Below, piece by piece: positions 1 to 13,500 of a stretch of DNA of 64,000 nt. The translations under genes were made by a program, and so were the position numbers. Every line of letters starts with the position of its first letter. Positions within the stretch are counted from its first letter, which is position 1. The notes beneath the pieces are model-generated. The model did no database searches and was not told where the DNA came from. It was given only the letters and a program-made list of their open reading frames with translations. The stretch is from Anthopleura xanthogrammica (Eukaryota; Cnidaria; Anthozoa; Actiniaria; Actiniidae), in NCBI GenBank assembly GCA_964019055.1, contig OZ025206.1, positions 15,039,291 through 15,103,290 on the forward strand. Reading direction: 5' to 3'.

Positions 1-319
1 TAAGAAATGACTCTGAGCCAAAATAATGTTATACAGGTCACGCTATAAGATTCTATTAAACTCCAAAATGAACTGAAGTCAAATGAAAAAAAGTTTTAGG
101 AAAACGCGGTTAGATCAAAGGAGCTTCACACCCATGATATGGCATGTTGTTATAGCCATTGAAGCTACATGACTTCGTTTTAACCTATGTGTTCCAGAGG
201 GATTTTTTTTCGCGGAATCAAAAAGGGTGATCTGAGGGCGAGCGGCAAAGCCACGAGACGCGCTCGCTTCTCGCGGTTTCGCCGCTTTCTTTAAATCCGC
301 GAAAGAAATTCTGGTAACT

Positions 320-640
320 TCGTTCGTGAGATTGAATATAGAAAATAGCAATAATGAGAATACTAAGGATGAAAAGACTATCGCAGTCGCCGACTGCAGC
401 CAGCACCAGTACTTGTCATATATAAACACAGGAAGATAAAAGGGAGTATTCCAACCATTTTATGGCATGTTACTGAAGTCATATGCAACGCAACTACACA
501 ACTGTGTTCATAATAGTGATATAATTAGAAATACTGCGATGCTATAGCATAATAAGAGTGATAAGAGTGATAAGATTATCGTAGCCGACTACAGCCAGCT
601 AGAACCAGTGTTTGCCTTTTGCGGAACATGTACGCAGATC
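320..640. repeat. Diverged tandem duplication of about 190 bp
   Basis: cgactgcagccagcaccagt near 393 and cgactacagccagctagaac near 584 sit in similar surroundings about 191 bp apart. Weakly conserved. Confidence 0.35.
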
Positions 641-3600
641 TCACTTCCGTGCAACAAAACAAAACAAAAATTGAGTCGCTCTAGGGTTTCCTTCTTATTC
701 ATCTCCAGGGGGTGAAGACCTAACGAGCTGCACCTACAAATATCTATCTATACATTCAGTTCTAGCATTTTTATAAAACCAGTTATTAAAAATACCTATT
801 GCATATTGTCTGCCAATTAACTTTGGTATGTTTGTAATGCAAAATCAACAAAACACTTCAAATCTATCTTTTCTATCAGTTTTGTCCATAAGGCAAAAAG
901 GCCTTCTGATAAGCCGCATATAATCAAGGGGATTACCCATGTTCAAGCTAATGAACATTATCTCTTCTCACAGGGGCATCGAGAGGGGCCAGTATCATCA
1001 TCGCATACAAAAGCATGGCCAACTCTCATTGGTTAGATCCTACAGGTTGAGCTAATGTTGCCTTATCTTAGCTTTTTTATCGTTTTTTATCAACCATAAT
1101 CACGTAAAAGATCTTGTGGAGCTTGACCTAGTGCATGTTATCTGGGTGACTGTCACGTAAGAACAATACTTTTGCTGTAACCCTTGGGGTTTTCTTAGAT
1201 ATGGCCACACATTTAGGAAAGCTGATGAGAGTCAAGTTATGATGTCTTTCAAGCATAGAATTTTATCTTTGATTTATCAGTACACATTAAGAAGAGTCAA
1301 TAATTGAAGCTAGATAGCAGCAAATGAAAGTTGAATGGACTGCGTTGGTGAAGGACAACATGTAAAAATGATAAATATATGTTGTGGCTCTTTCAACCTG
1401 ACAAAAGGCCCAAGCTCCGGAGCGTTAGTAAAGTTACGCATCTTCCTTATACGGTGTTTAACATACATTTAACAAACACAATGTGTTATTCTAGAGACTA
1501 TAACACAGACAAGTGCCTTTGCCAAGGACTTTCCGTATTTTGACCTCGACACACGTCCTCATCTTCAAAACGTCTAGTATGTAAGAAAGGTCTTATTTTC
1601 CATAATGGTGTTCTGACCTTTGAATATTTCCAAATCCAAGTAAAGGGTTTTTAGGACATTTCTAGAGCCTAGACGATCTTGAAGATAACAGCAAAAAAAT
1701 ATCGATGCTATTCCTTAAAAGTTATGAATAATTCCGACCTTTCTTTTAAAAATTACTTTGTAGAAAATGGGGCCAAGATGACAAGTCGGTGTCCGAACGA
1801 CCATATTCCGATCTTATGATATTACATTCAAATAAACTTTTATAAAACTATCAATAAAGAGTGGTTTCTCAGTCGTTTGTCATCAGTATTCTCAACTAAA
1901 GAAGGACTCGTTGACAAGGTCTCATTTGCTGATAATGATTTCAGTTTTTGATTAATGTGATGATAAGATAACATTTTGAAATTCAAGCAAAATATCAGGT
2001 TATAAATTATATTTAAAATACTAGGTTAAGGTCTGGAGGGAGCAATGATAAACAGAATCAAATAAACAGTAAGCAAACACAAATCAAACGTATTTTCGGA
2101 GTGATTGAAGTAAATCAAATAAGCGTCCCTTGAGATAAAATCGAAGACTTTATCATCAGCACTAGACTAAATTTTCTACAACCTTGACGCTTCCGTTGAA
2201 GGCGCCTTGATGGATTTTCCCGATTGTTATTTTAGCGAAAACGATTGCTTTGCGGTTGATATGGCGCTGATAAGATGAATGAACTAGAAACTTGAATACC
2301 AATCAAAAATACAAGAATACGTCCTCAAAAACAACGAAGCGTTTGTTTTCTAAAATACACTGATACGGATTAAAGTTCCATGCCTGATTATCTCTCAACG
2401 ATGGATAGGTACGTCCTCTGTCGATTGAAGCTTCGCGCTCGTGTGGTTTCACAAAACCTTAACTGCACTAAAGTATCATAATAATAATACCCTTGATCGC
2501 AAAAAGTGTAATACTAGTACTTGTCTCTAAAGCGGAGAAAGAAAACCAGACCTTAAAGAAACACGATCGTGATTTCCAAAGACAATCTGCACACGCAATT
2601 CTATAGATAACTTAAGCACTGAGGTTCTAGTAAATAACCCCAACAAAGGATTTAATAGGCATTAAATGATCACATTGTGTCTCGTTTAGAAAGAAAATAA
2701 ACCTTTTGAAGAATTTCAAGGACTTGAAGCCCTCGTGAGGATCGAGTGATTTGAGTTCAACTGAGTACAAGAAGATAGGTGATATTCAACTCAGACGACT
2801 TACCGAAGACCTGCAGATGGATGAATAGAATAGAAGTCAGTAACACACTCCAACGTTCTCCAGCCATGCTTGTGATTAATCGATGCGCCACCGTCCGGAA
2901 CTATCTCCTGACTTCCCAAACCCAAACGCAATGATAGCCCTGAACCAGTTATCACACTTATGTGATACAAAAGTATGTGTCGCAAGCTCCTTTTGCTTCA
3001 AGAAGTGGGGCGTGAGAGAAAAACCTTGCGTGAGTACCGACAAATTGTTGATGAGAGGACGGAAGAAAAGGATTATTTGCAGGCCAGAATCAGTGGTCAG
3101 AGAATAGGATATCAAGGCAAACCCCTGTTGACGCGCCACTAGCAAAGCCGTGACACAAGGGTCTAGTAAGGAGAAATACTCACAATATTGCCTTTTCGCT
3201 GCAATTTTTCAACGCTTTCAGGCGCGCGTCAAGCGTAACAGAATACTGCGTACTTGCAGTGCGCTTTATGTGGCATAGAATTTTCTGTCGCTACCCTGCT
3301 GTTGTGTATGGTTTTGAAACAAGTATTCTCCCCATCCCATGCTGTTTACTCAAATGCATAGGTCAAACAGCAAAGTTGGAACACACGGCATAAGCCATAT
3401 TAAAATTCCCTTCACTGTAATTTTATTTGCTTTTGGAAAGACAGTGCTCGCTCTAGATTACCGCACGTAAGTCCAAAATAGACGTAAAAGTTTGAGGCGT
3501 GACAAGTTAATCGTATTCGAACGATGGCCCAAATATCGCCTCGCCTTATCCTTTCCAGCACTCCAAATTGACCTCAAATATTTGCGGTGACAACCCAACC

Positions 3601-4872
3601 CTTGATTTGGATACAGAGGTAGGGGATTTGTTGTAAACATGACTGATAAAACGTCGGATTATACCCTCCTGTTCTTGTATCAATAAACAAAACTGAACTT
3701 CAGGAAACCTTTGTCGGAAACACTTGAAATGAGAGCTTCAAACTGTTCGCATAAAACACCTTCTATATATAAGCATGCCTTTAAGAAATATTACTTTTGT
3801 GTATCTTAACTGCTTGAAAGTGTTTTGGAATGAACAGACTAGAATACGATGAGGAATTTTTTTCGACGTCCTAATAGTCTCTGCATGGTTCATGCATCAC
3901 AGACGTTTAGGTAACTATCAGTTCAAAGTTGCCGACTTGAGTGACATTTTATTTATTCGAATAATTTCAAAATTGCTAAGAAGCTTGATCTTGTGCCGGA
4001 GACATATGCTTAGCCAATGGCGGACAATTTTCTTTCTTTTTTAGGGAGGTTTGGGGAGGGGGGTCCAGAGCCATGCTTTTTTGAACTCACAATGATACTT
4101 CACTGCTTTTATTTGTGACCATTTTATTATTACATTATTTATTAGTGGCCCTACTACTAGGCCATTTTGCTTACAAAATCCAGGTTTAATTCAGAGACTG
4201 ATTCTACTTACATACATACATACATGTTTATTTGCCATACGTCAAATTATAGTACAAATTAAAATAATAAATTACACTCAGTTTTCAATCTAGAATACTA
4301 AATTATACATCAATATTTACAACAATAATAAAGAAATACAGTTTAAGTAATTAATTAGTTTGAGTAAGCATAATACCTAGTAGTAGACATATCCATTGCA
4401 TGTTTTCATTCGTTTTACTTTGAGTTAGTCATTAATTATACAACTTTGTTTCACGGACTACTTCTTTTATATTATTGGCATTCTATAGCAATGTTTCAGC
4501 TCTGGTGAGGTTTTTTGGTCTACTAATCAATAATTAATTCTACTTACCCACCCATTTCCGGTATCACAAAACAAACCGCCCTCAAACACAGAATACTTTA
4601 GGAAGGTCCACCGATTCACCTTCAGTTTTACAATAGAAATTCGTAGGGCATTACTCATTCTACAAAGATTGAAAAGAGTTAAGTAAAGTGGATGCTTGGT
4701 AAAGTGATTTTATTTGAGAACCGCTTTGCTTATACTGGCTTGATGCTTTATTACATATGGAAGGGCTTTACCGTGAAAGTTACTGTAATTGACTAGCCGG
4801 TCATTCCCTTCATTGTGGATAACGAACTTAGTTCCAGTGCAGCCAAATTTAAGCAATTTTCTGGAGGTCAAC
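641..4872. other. Non-coding or unrecognised stretch
   Basis: No exon with convincing splice sites and no recognised domain. Small ORFs near 2.9-3.1 kb overlap on both strands and look random. Short catacatacatac repeats occur near 4210. Confidence 0.5.
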
Positions 4873-5001
4873 TATATTCTTGGGGTGCAACCACCTGACT
4901 CAAAATCCCTTGCGATATAAATAACAATGAAACAGCCGCCATCTTGGTTTGTATAGTCAGCCAACATGGCGTCTAGTGACGTTACATGCGCCCCAAGAAT
5001 A
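4873..5001. mobile_element. Short MITE with tattcttggggtgca termini
   Basis: Left tattcttggggtgca, right tgcgccccaagaata, one mismatch in 15 bp. The interior carries an aacatggcg...gacgt block that recurs near 8057-8085 and, reversed, near 57163-57187. Confidence 0.6.
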
Positions 5002-5789
5002 CACTCAGGACTATATCGTTCCCCTCAATCTTCAAGCAAAAAAAGGTGACCCAAACGAAAGGACATATCAAGCAAGACATACCAATGTATTTAAGGAGGG
5101 ATAACTACACTAGTTTCAGTTTGAGCTTTTTTCTACTTGTGGTGTAAACATTTTTGCGGGCAAGGGTGACGTCTTGCACGAACGTGGACGATACAGGAAG
5201 ATCCTAGCCGCAAGATCATAAAGCAAATCTGCTCTGTGAGAGTATTACCACCAAAGGAATCGAAACACCTAATGTCCGGTGGTCTTAATGATATCGGTGA
5301 AGGAGAAGCAGATATCACCAGGAAAATAGTTGGAGTCTTGGCACGTTACGGAGAACACTAGGTCCTGATATAGATAGAGGTACACAATCCTACCATGAAA
5401 TACCATTCACTGATTGAAAACAATAAATAAAACCTAAAACTAGATCATGTAAATAGTATTAAATAGTCATTTTCATCCATTATCAACCAATCCTAGCCTT
5501 CTTCCCATTCATCCATTCATCCAAAGTGGTGGGGCTATAAAAGAGACTAATATTGAAAAACGTGATGGGGTTAAGATTGGAAACAATGCATAAGAGTAGT
5601 ATGAGAAAAGGGAAAAAGTGATAGGGCTTTAGCCCCACCAGCCCCTCCCCCTCCGCGGTCCCTGTATTTGGCCGGGCGTCTTTACGTACGTCTATTCCCC
5701 TCTTCCCACATCATTGTAGGAAAGAAACAACTGTATTGCCTTTATGAGGGTGTGGTTTTTCATTCATCAATATCCAACAATATCCATAT

Positions 5790-6060
5790 CTAAGTGTGCG
5801 CAATGTTCTTTGTTTGTTTAGACTTCTCATCCTTTGATCTTCCATTTCTCCATATGCGCTATGTTCCTTGTATCTTTAGACTTGCTGATCATCCTTTATT
5901 TATCTGTGCGCACTGTTTCTTGACTTTTTTATTTTACACTTTCCATTTATGTGTGTGCGAACTGTTTCCTTTGTCTTTATAAAGAAGCAAGCCTATATTC
6001 TTGCTTCTATTCCTCCTTGTCTCTGTGCGCATCAGTCACTAGCGTCGTTGAACTTCTTCT
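5790..6060. repeat. Degenerate minisatellite-like repeats
   Basis: Several diverged units spaced about 45-70 bp, each with tgtgcg(c/a)a..tgtt and a following tttagactt-like segment. ORFs here are Cys/Phe-rich shadows. Confidence 0.4.
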
Positions 6061-6788
6061 GGGTGTGCAACCTTCCTCTTGTCATTGCTCGCAACGTTAC
6101 ATTGCCTTAAACTTCACCCACCATCGTGTGCATTTCCATGTTATATTATTAAACTTAAACTAGCATCGATAATTGTTTGTACTTAGCTTTTTTACTATGC
6201 TTAATTCAATATATCTAGCATCAAATCATGACGCAAGTTATTGCAGTATGCCAAGGAGCTCTTACATTTTCATCTTGATGAAGGTTTATTAGACGCTTAT
6301 TACTTTAAAACAAATTTTGAAACGAGGTGCGTGGTGCTCCAAAAAGTGTTTTGTGACCGAAGAACCCAGAAAATGACTCTTCTGCAGCGTTATATTTTAT
6401 TTATTTTGGTTGATATGTATATTTTCTATGTTTTCGTTCAACGGTCCATCACACTATGAATTGTAAATCACAGGTCACAAAATATTGTACTAGAGATATC
6501 GAATAATGCCGCGGCGTTCATCATTTTTGCCGCAATAGAAGAGTTGCAACCATCCCAAAGAGAATGAAATAACAACCAACATGGACACTATCTTGGTTTC
6601 CTTTCGTTTACGCTTTTCGAAATAATAGAGAATAGGCCTAGGCTTTAGAATCACGTTTTTTTTTCTTCCCGCCAACGTCAGACGCGTGACCACGTTTTCA
6701 TCGTTTCCCTGCATTTTACTTTACCTTTTGCAAACCTTCTCACAAAAAAACAAATATTATTCAATTTATCTACAATGTAGAGATGTTT

Positions 6789-6794
6789 TTTATT
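6789..6794 (-). terminator. Candidate polyadenylation signal of the minus-strand WAP/Ig/ZP gene
   Basis: First AATAAA seen on the minus strand after the stop at 7425. It implies a 3' UTR of about 0.63 kb that would contain the hairpin element at 7063-7302. A variant signal nearer the stop cannot be excluded. Confidence 0.25.
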
Positions 6795-7062
6795 CGTTTT
6801 CACTAATTCTAAATAATTTTGTGCTTATCAACTGATGTTTCACGTTTGACGTAAACGACTCCTAAAACTCTTCGTTATCAAGCAAACGCAATAGAATGAA
6901 TAAATGGACAACTACTGCATTACAAGTGCTTGAATATTGGTCTTTAGACTACACTTGCTCATTGCGCGGAAAACCTTATAATATATTCATTTTAAACAAC
7001 CTGATAAGGAGTTGAAAAATTATGTTACATTCGTCATTTACGCAGTTGTGGACAGCAGAATC

Positions 7063-7302
7063 ATACACAGCTATATCAAAAAAGGTTGGTAAAAGTTTTG
7101 TTGCAATTGCATGATGCATGTTGCATACCAAGCCCGAAATGCATGATGGATCATATGTAAATAATGTCAGCACAGAAAAAAATATACCAAAAAGACATGC
7201 AGACAAAGTTTGGGAAAATTCCATATTGTCGTGACCTTTTCGGGCTTGGTATACAATGCAACATACAAAACATTCGCCAACCTTTTTTGCCATAGCTGTA
7301 TA
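7063..7302. mobile_element. Inverted-repeat element family with AGCTAT ends, copy 1
   Basis: Imperfect arms of about 75 bp: left cagctatatcaaaaaaggtt, right aaccttttttgccatagctg, both containing a version of gtataccaagcccgaaa. It lies 0.12 kb after the stop of the minus-strand gene, probably in its 3' UTR. Confidence 0.75.
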
Positions 7303-7424
7303 GTTTGGCAAAGCGCTGTCGTATACTGTCAACATAGTTTGTTTTTTTTTATAATAAGCGCAATTTACTTCGAGGAAACAATACATCACAGTTATATTCG
7401 AACAAGGCGAAAGCTTTGGTTGGG

Positions 7425-7573
7425 TTAAACTTTTGTTTCTCTGTCAGGGTCAGGTTGTGGCATCTTTCGATGATTACTTATTTGTCTCTTCATGTACATC
7501 ATTACGATAAGGCAAATGATACAAAACCCTGCCATACCAACCATGATCCAAATATACTTTTCGAAAGAGGAAC
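7425..7573 (-). CDS. Exon 21: C-terminal TM helix and short cytoplasmic tail
   Basis: The acceptor TTCTTCAG|GT opens GSSFEKY, followed by a hydrophobic helix of about 21 residues (IWIMVGMAGFCIICLIVMM), the basic stop-transfer YMKRQ and a 22-residue polar tail ending TKV-stop at 7425. It corresponds to the last exon of the plus-strand paralogue. Confidence 0.85.
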
Positions 7574-10500
7574 CTGAAGAAAGAAACAGAAATCAAAATT
7601 AATTTGAATATTGGAATGTGGGTAAATATCTTTTAAAGATGACAAGCTGTGAACTGAATCATACAAAGAGGACAAAGTCAATGACTTAATGAATGCAACA
7701 GATGCTGAGGAAAAAAATGGATTTCATATATATGGTGTAGTTAAAAAGAGGACCACCAAAGATGGCCTTAAAGCGTTGCATCACCAAATCCACCGAACCC
7801 CTACACCGATTATCTGACTGCTTGATTACTCTATACCTCTATTCCGATTAGGAATTAAAAGCAAAATATGATATTTTACTTGCCCTTTTAATAAAAATGT
7901 GCATAAATCGATCAATTAATTTCTTTGGACAAGAACGAAAATGGCTAAAGGTGGCGTCCAACCCATTCCATAAGAATAAGAGGACAAAAGACATAATCAT
8001 TATGTTGGTTGAGATGACAAATGAAACCATGACCAAATCTTTCGCTTTACTCTTCCAACATGGCGGCTGCATGACGTCACATACACCCAAAGAATAAGGG
8101 CAATGAAAAAGGTTGATACAACATAATAAAGCTTGCATCAACGTTGCAACATTAACGTTGCAATAATGTATTCGAAAAAAAGCATAAACGAAGATAGATA
8201 TGGTGAAAGAAGTATAGTGATGAAAAAGAAGATCCCAGTCTAAAATAGGACATTCTCCTTAACTACAGAGAAGGTACTGAGATAGTATAACTTACCAACT
8301 GACTTTTGCCCTAAGGCATTAGGACGGTTTTCCATTATAATCGGTCCTTGGGTCAGATCCACCTCTGTTGTAGAACCAACGCTACGTCTCAATCTTCCAA
8401 AACTTGACAAACATCCTTGTGAACATCGTGAAGCCGTGTTTGATGCGTTACACACGATCAGGTGACAGTGTATATAGACAAACTGCCTCCCTTTCGCAAT
8501 GAATTGAAATGCTTTAAAACTGTATCGTTGTACGTTGTAGCTTCCTTTATAGAACTTGACTGTTGGATCCATGGCGCACCTGTGTTACGCAAACAAATAT
8601 TTATCTGAGAAAATATCGAGGTTTTCATAAATATAAAGACCAAAAAATACGCCAAATGTAACACGAAGTAGATCTGTCTCCCAGTGATGTTTTAGCAATG
8701 GTGACTAGTGTTGACAAATGCTTCCGAACTCAATTCAATACTCTTCTGCCCTTGGTAAAAGCAATCCTTGGAGTACCACTCCAAAAGCCTTCACAACGTT
8801 CTTTTTGGAATCATGGGAGACTACATTGACTGTTTTAATTTCTTAAAGTGATCACATACAAATGCCTTCTTTTAAGAAAAAGCCCCAGCCATTTACTATT
8901 GTGTAAATGCGGACTACCACCCAAAGTTTTGCAGTTCCCGTCATTCAAAGAAGACCTTCAAATCCAATAACGACGTACTCCCTCTATTTCATTGCGAACC
9001 AACACTGGGGATACAGGCCTTGCGGTATATAGACCCTTTTCACTTGACGTCAAATCAGCTCAATTTGGAGGACAAAACAAAATAATTTAAATCTCCTTAG
9101 ATTTGGAAAATTGTCCTCCAAATTGAGCTCCATTCCGACACAATGCAAGGGGTCTGTATTCTTACGCCAGCTCCCCTTATTTAGTTTCCAAGCAGTTACA
9201 AATTTTAGGGCGATTTTTAAGTGTGCATGCATGTAGAAGTAAATCCTTACCCATCATTGATGATGTCGTACTGCATGACATGGTCTGGATTCTGTGTTGG
9301 TGTCGCGTAGCAACGGTCAGCCATAACCGAAAGACGTTTATCAGGAGAGTCAATGCTTACTTGCACATACAGAGGTCTGTTGACTGTCACTTTTAACGGG
9401 AAGTCTCCTACACCGTATGCTAACGAGAATGACTCGTCCCGGTAGAGAGACATACCAAGTTCAAACCTTGTAGTAGCATTTCCACCATCTAATATTCTAC
9501 GTACCTAAATAAGGAAAGGCAAAACGATGTCATTATCACGGAAAAAAATGAAAATAAAAAAATTTGTGTTCCTCCGCCATAATCAGCTTGGAATTTCAAG
9601 TTTCTTTAGGGGGAGGGGACTGGAGGGTGCACTTCCATATAAATATATATATATATTGGTCCACTGGTCAAACACAAAGTAATAGAGGCTACAATGCAAG
9701 GTAATCATTGAGGACAATTACACCCATTTTCATAATTACTCGACCAACTCAGCCCAAGACGCCTTGGTTTTTGGCCTCTGGTGTGTCGATAAAAAATTAC
9801 CAAACTCAAAACTTTGGAAATTCGATTGACGGAAGCCAGAATCCCAGACGTCTGTTATCGCATAATCATGAAAATAGGTATAAGGAGCTGCCACATCCCT
9901 TGGTCAGCGGAAATACCCAACGTACCCAGTCCCAGCAAAACAAACATGGCGGAATGCAATTTTGTTACATTGTGCTTCGTAAAAGTTGCAAAATACTATC
10001 AATTATGCCTCATCAACGATACCTTTGTTGGTAGGAGTCCAAACGTAGAGGTCACACCCTCCTTGGTATAAAAACAGCTAAACGGTATTCTTATGTCTTG
10101 AATACGAGTAATCATGCCTTTTCTACGGTACTCCTTGACTAGGTTACTGTAAACCACCGCCTCATTGGTAAATTTGGCCACTGTTCCACACCCCATTAGT
10201 GGTGCCTTTAGGGTGTAGTGGGTTTGATTTGATGTTGCTCTGCAGGAACTGTTGGAGAGGGTCAGGTCAAGTTCAGTGTAACCTACCAAGACATTTTTCT
10301 TGAGGTCGATGTACATGGTGTCTTTGTGGCATCGTACACTTGCGCCTGGTGCAAACGAATCTAGGGAAAAGTAATTAAGTCAATAGCAGATATCAGAGTT
10401 ATACAACCAGTTGCAACTTCAACATTTTTAGAGTTATACCCCTTTGCCTTCAAAAAGTTGTTCAAGTCGAGGCATTTGGGTCAACAATAAAGTAAATGTA

Positions 10501-13500
10501 TCGAAACGGACACAAATTCCACGACCCGGCAAAAGCAATTGTTTGAAGGCAATTTAGTGTAACTCTAATATCTACTATTGCAGTGACTTGTTTCGTCAAG
10601 CCTAGCCTGCACTGATAGCGTTTCTTGTTGGATTATTGTCCCCGACGAGAACCTACTACTGAAATCCCCCAATGCAGGCTATGGCCAACCTAACTTGTAT
10701 CAGGCAACCTCATGGGCGATCCAAAACTCATCATTACGATTCGCGGGAGGGGGAAATAACACACAAAATGACTATGGGTCGTTAAACTCGTAATGAACGG
10801 AAATGTTGAGCCTGCCCGGACGCCTGTGGCATCCCACGAGAATGCAAATCGGATGGTTACCAACAAGACTTTCTTAACCTCGTGGTATCGTCATTCAAGG
10901 AAGTAGGGATTTCGGCTGGGTATGACAGAAATAGCAAGAGGACTTTCCTGGTTGAGACATTTATGGTGGCAGAATCATTTAGTTGGATGGTCCCTTCCCC
11001 TCCCTTTGGATATATGAGCTCTCAACTTTTTGTTTCCTACGTACGTCTGAAATAAAAAACACATAAGCTCCCCTTATTCGCTGCAGTCTACAAATGAAAG
11101 TTGGAATGGAATCTCCCAGCCCCTATATTTTTAGTATCTTTCTGGTGTTTGTTTCCTTAGTTGTTCTTTCGCTCGTATAGTCTCCTGTTTCTTCCTTCTT
11201 CGTTCTCGGCCTGAACATTTGCTTCCGTATCGTTCCTTTACTCTTCTCAAACACCCACTTATCACACAGGGATCCCATGGTATATTTTCCAAACATTCGT
11301 TTAAGAAACGAACATGGCCTTCCCGCCAAATTAAAGTAAAAGGCTACCTGATCTAATTTGCATAATATATATAAGTTACATCTTTTGATGTCACCACTTT
11401 CACATTCCCATAATACTTTGCGTTTTTGGGGGGCAACAATCGCAAAAATTATTTGAAAATTCAAAAAATTTCTTGCAGATGCTAAGTACATTTGCTATTA
11501 TCATTAAAAAATCCTGTATCAGTTTAATCAAAGTTAATTCCACAAGCATGGGAGAATGAAACGTTTGGTGTTACAGACAATGTATAGACTTACCAAGAAA
11601 TGTCATGACTTTTACTCGTAAACCTGTTAAAATTTCTTTCTTTCTGGTTTTTGTGAGTCCTGATAGAATCTATCATAGATGCATCAGTGTTTTTAGATGT
11701 TTTTGCTTCAATTCTTATTAATCTTCATGGTAATATTAATGATTATTTCTCGTTGTTCCCCCCAAAAAACGCAAAGCATTATGGGAATGTGAAAGTGGTG
11801 AATACTGAAAAAGGCCGAGTCCCTAAGCGACACGTCATCATCGTCCACAATACGGCTTCGAAAGCATCAGCAATGATCAAGGTCACTATCTATTTCTAGT
11901 CATTAATTAAGAGATGGTATTTTACCCCCTGCATTAATCACTACCACATGTTAAATTATTCGCTGTTAACTCTGTTTGGCAACATAATTTAGTTAGTATA
12001 ATTAGAAATGATCGTTATTAAATATATGTACTTATTGACTGAGTGGGAGGTCCGAACGGGAAAATATTTGGCTCGAGGTCCTGAAGTACGGAACGAGCGC
12101 AGCGAGTTCCGTGCCAAGGACCTAGAGCCAAATATTTTCCCGTTCGGACCGACCTTAACTCAGTCAATAAGCATTTTATCATATGACCACATATAAAAAA
12201 TCGATTTCAAAGCGTTTTTAATAAATGCGAATCAAAATGCGTAGTTTTTACATGATTGACGGCAGCGAGTCCGAACGGCGAGTCCGAACGGGAAATTATT
12301 ACACTTTTCGGAAAAGCGTACTTTTTTTGCTGACGACATTTTCCCCAAAGGTTTTTTTTAGAATCACGCGTACAGTGAAATACGGTCATATGATAAATCT
12401 TATTAATGTGTCAGTCTTCTAGCATACCACTAGTAGTATACACTTATCGGGGACATCGGATTTGTTCCCTCACAGTTGAGGAACAGTTCCTTAGAATTGA
12501 ATTACTAGGTTAGAGGGTAAAGGAATTCCCTGTCTCTGTCCGCCAATTGCCCTCCCCTTCCTTCATGTTCTTTCATGTTCTTTCATGTTCTTTCATGTTC
12601 TTTGTCGCCTTATTCTGCCAGAAGAAAGACAAGATATATAGATATCAAACAACATCAAAGAAGGTTACTTTCAAATACTCCGCAGAAACTGAGACAAATA
12701 ACGTGATAAACGGATCTTGTAAAGAGCTAAAATTATAACCAATAGCCTGGCTTGTGCATGACCAGAGATAACTAGGTCAGAAGACACTGACGACAATAAG
12801 CTGACGAACTAAAGCAAGGAATTTACGGTATTCCTTTCAAACAATCCACATTCACTTCTAAGTGCTAATGCCTCTATATTATTATCCATTGGCACCAGCT
12901 TTACTATATTTTGCTAAGATTTCATTGAAGACACCAGCATATATGCGTACAATGGTTATACAAGGGTTATGTCTGGTATTTGATACAATATCAAGATATC
13001 TTAAAATCGATACGTTATTTGGACTAATAATACTTCTCTTGATATACAATGCAGCACTGTAAAACACACAGAATGATTCTTAATCTACAAGGACCCTGTC
13101 CAGACAGTAAAATACAAAGAATCTTAGAATTAGTTTCTTGTCTGTCACTACATTCATTCATTATCCACTTGGCATTAGCTATCTTAGAACGATACTACCC
13201 AAATTAAAGTAATTTCGTATCTGAAAAAATGTTACAAATGCTGATGTATCTGTTGTATCTGTGTAATAAATAATGTACGCAAAGTGATCCCTATTAATAC
13301 CTAAATGGCATCCCGCAAATCCCCTCGAATTCAGTATGTTCAGGTCACTGTTGTATAGATCTTCAACACACGATAGACTAAGCTCAAGAATAAGAGGAAG
13401 CATTTTTAAATCGAGTTGTTCTGAATCCCCACTGATTCTGATCGTTTGTTTATGTTTTGTGGTATTTCACAGCACATACCAAATCCAGTCGATATTAGCA

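Noticed and set aside
2876..3145. Overlapping ORFs on both strands near 2.9-3.1 kb
   Set aside because: Mutual shadows without domain, splice or codon evidence.
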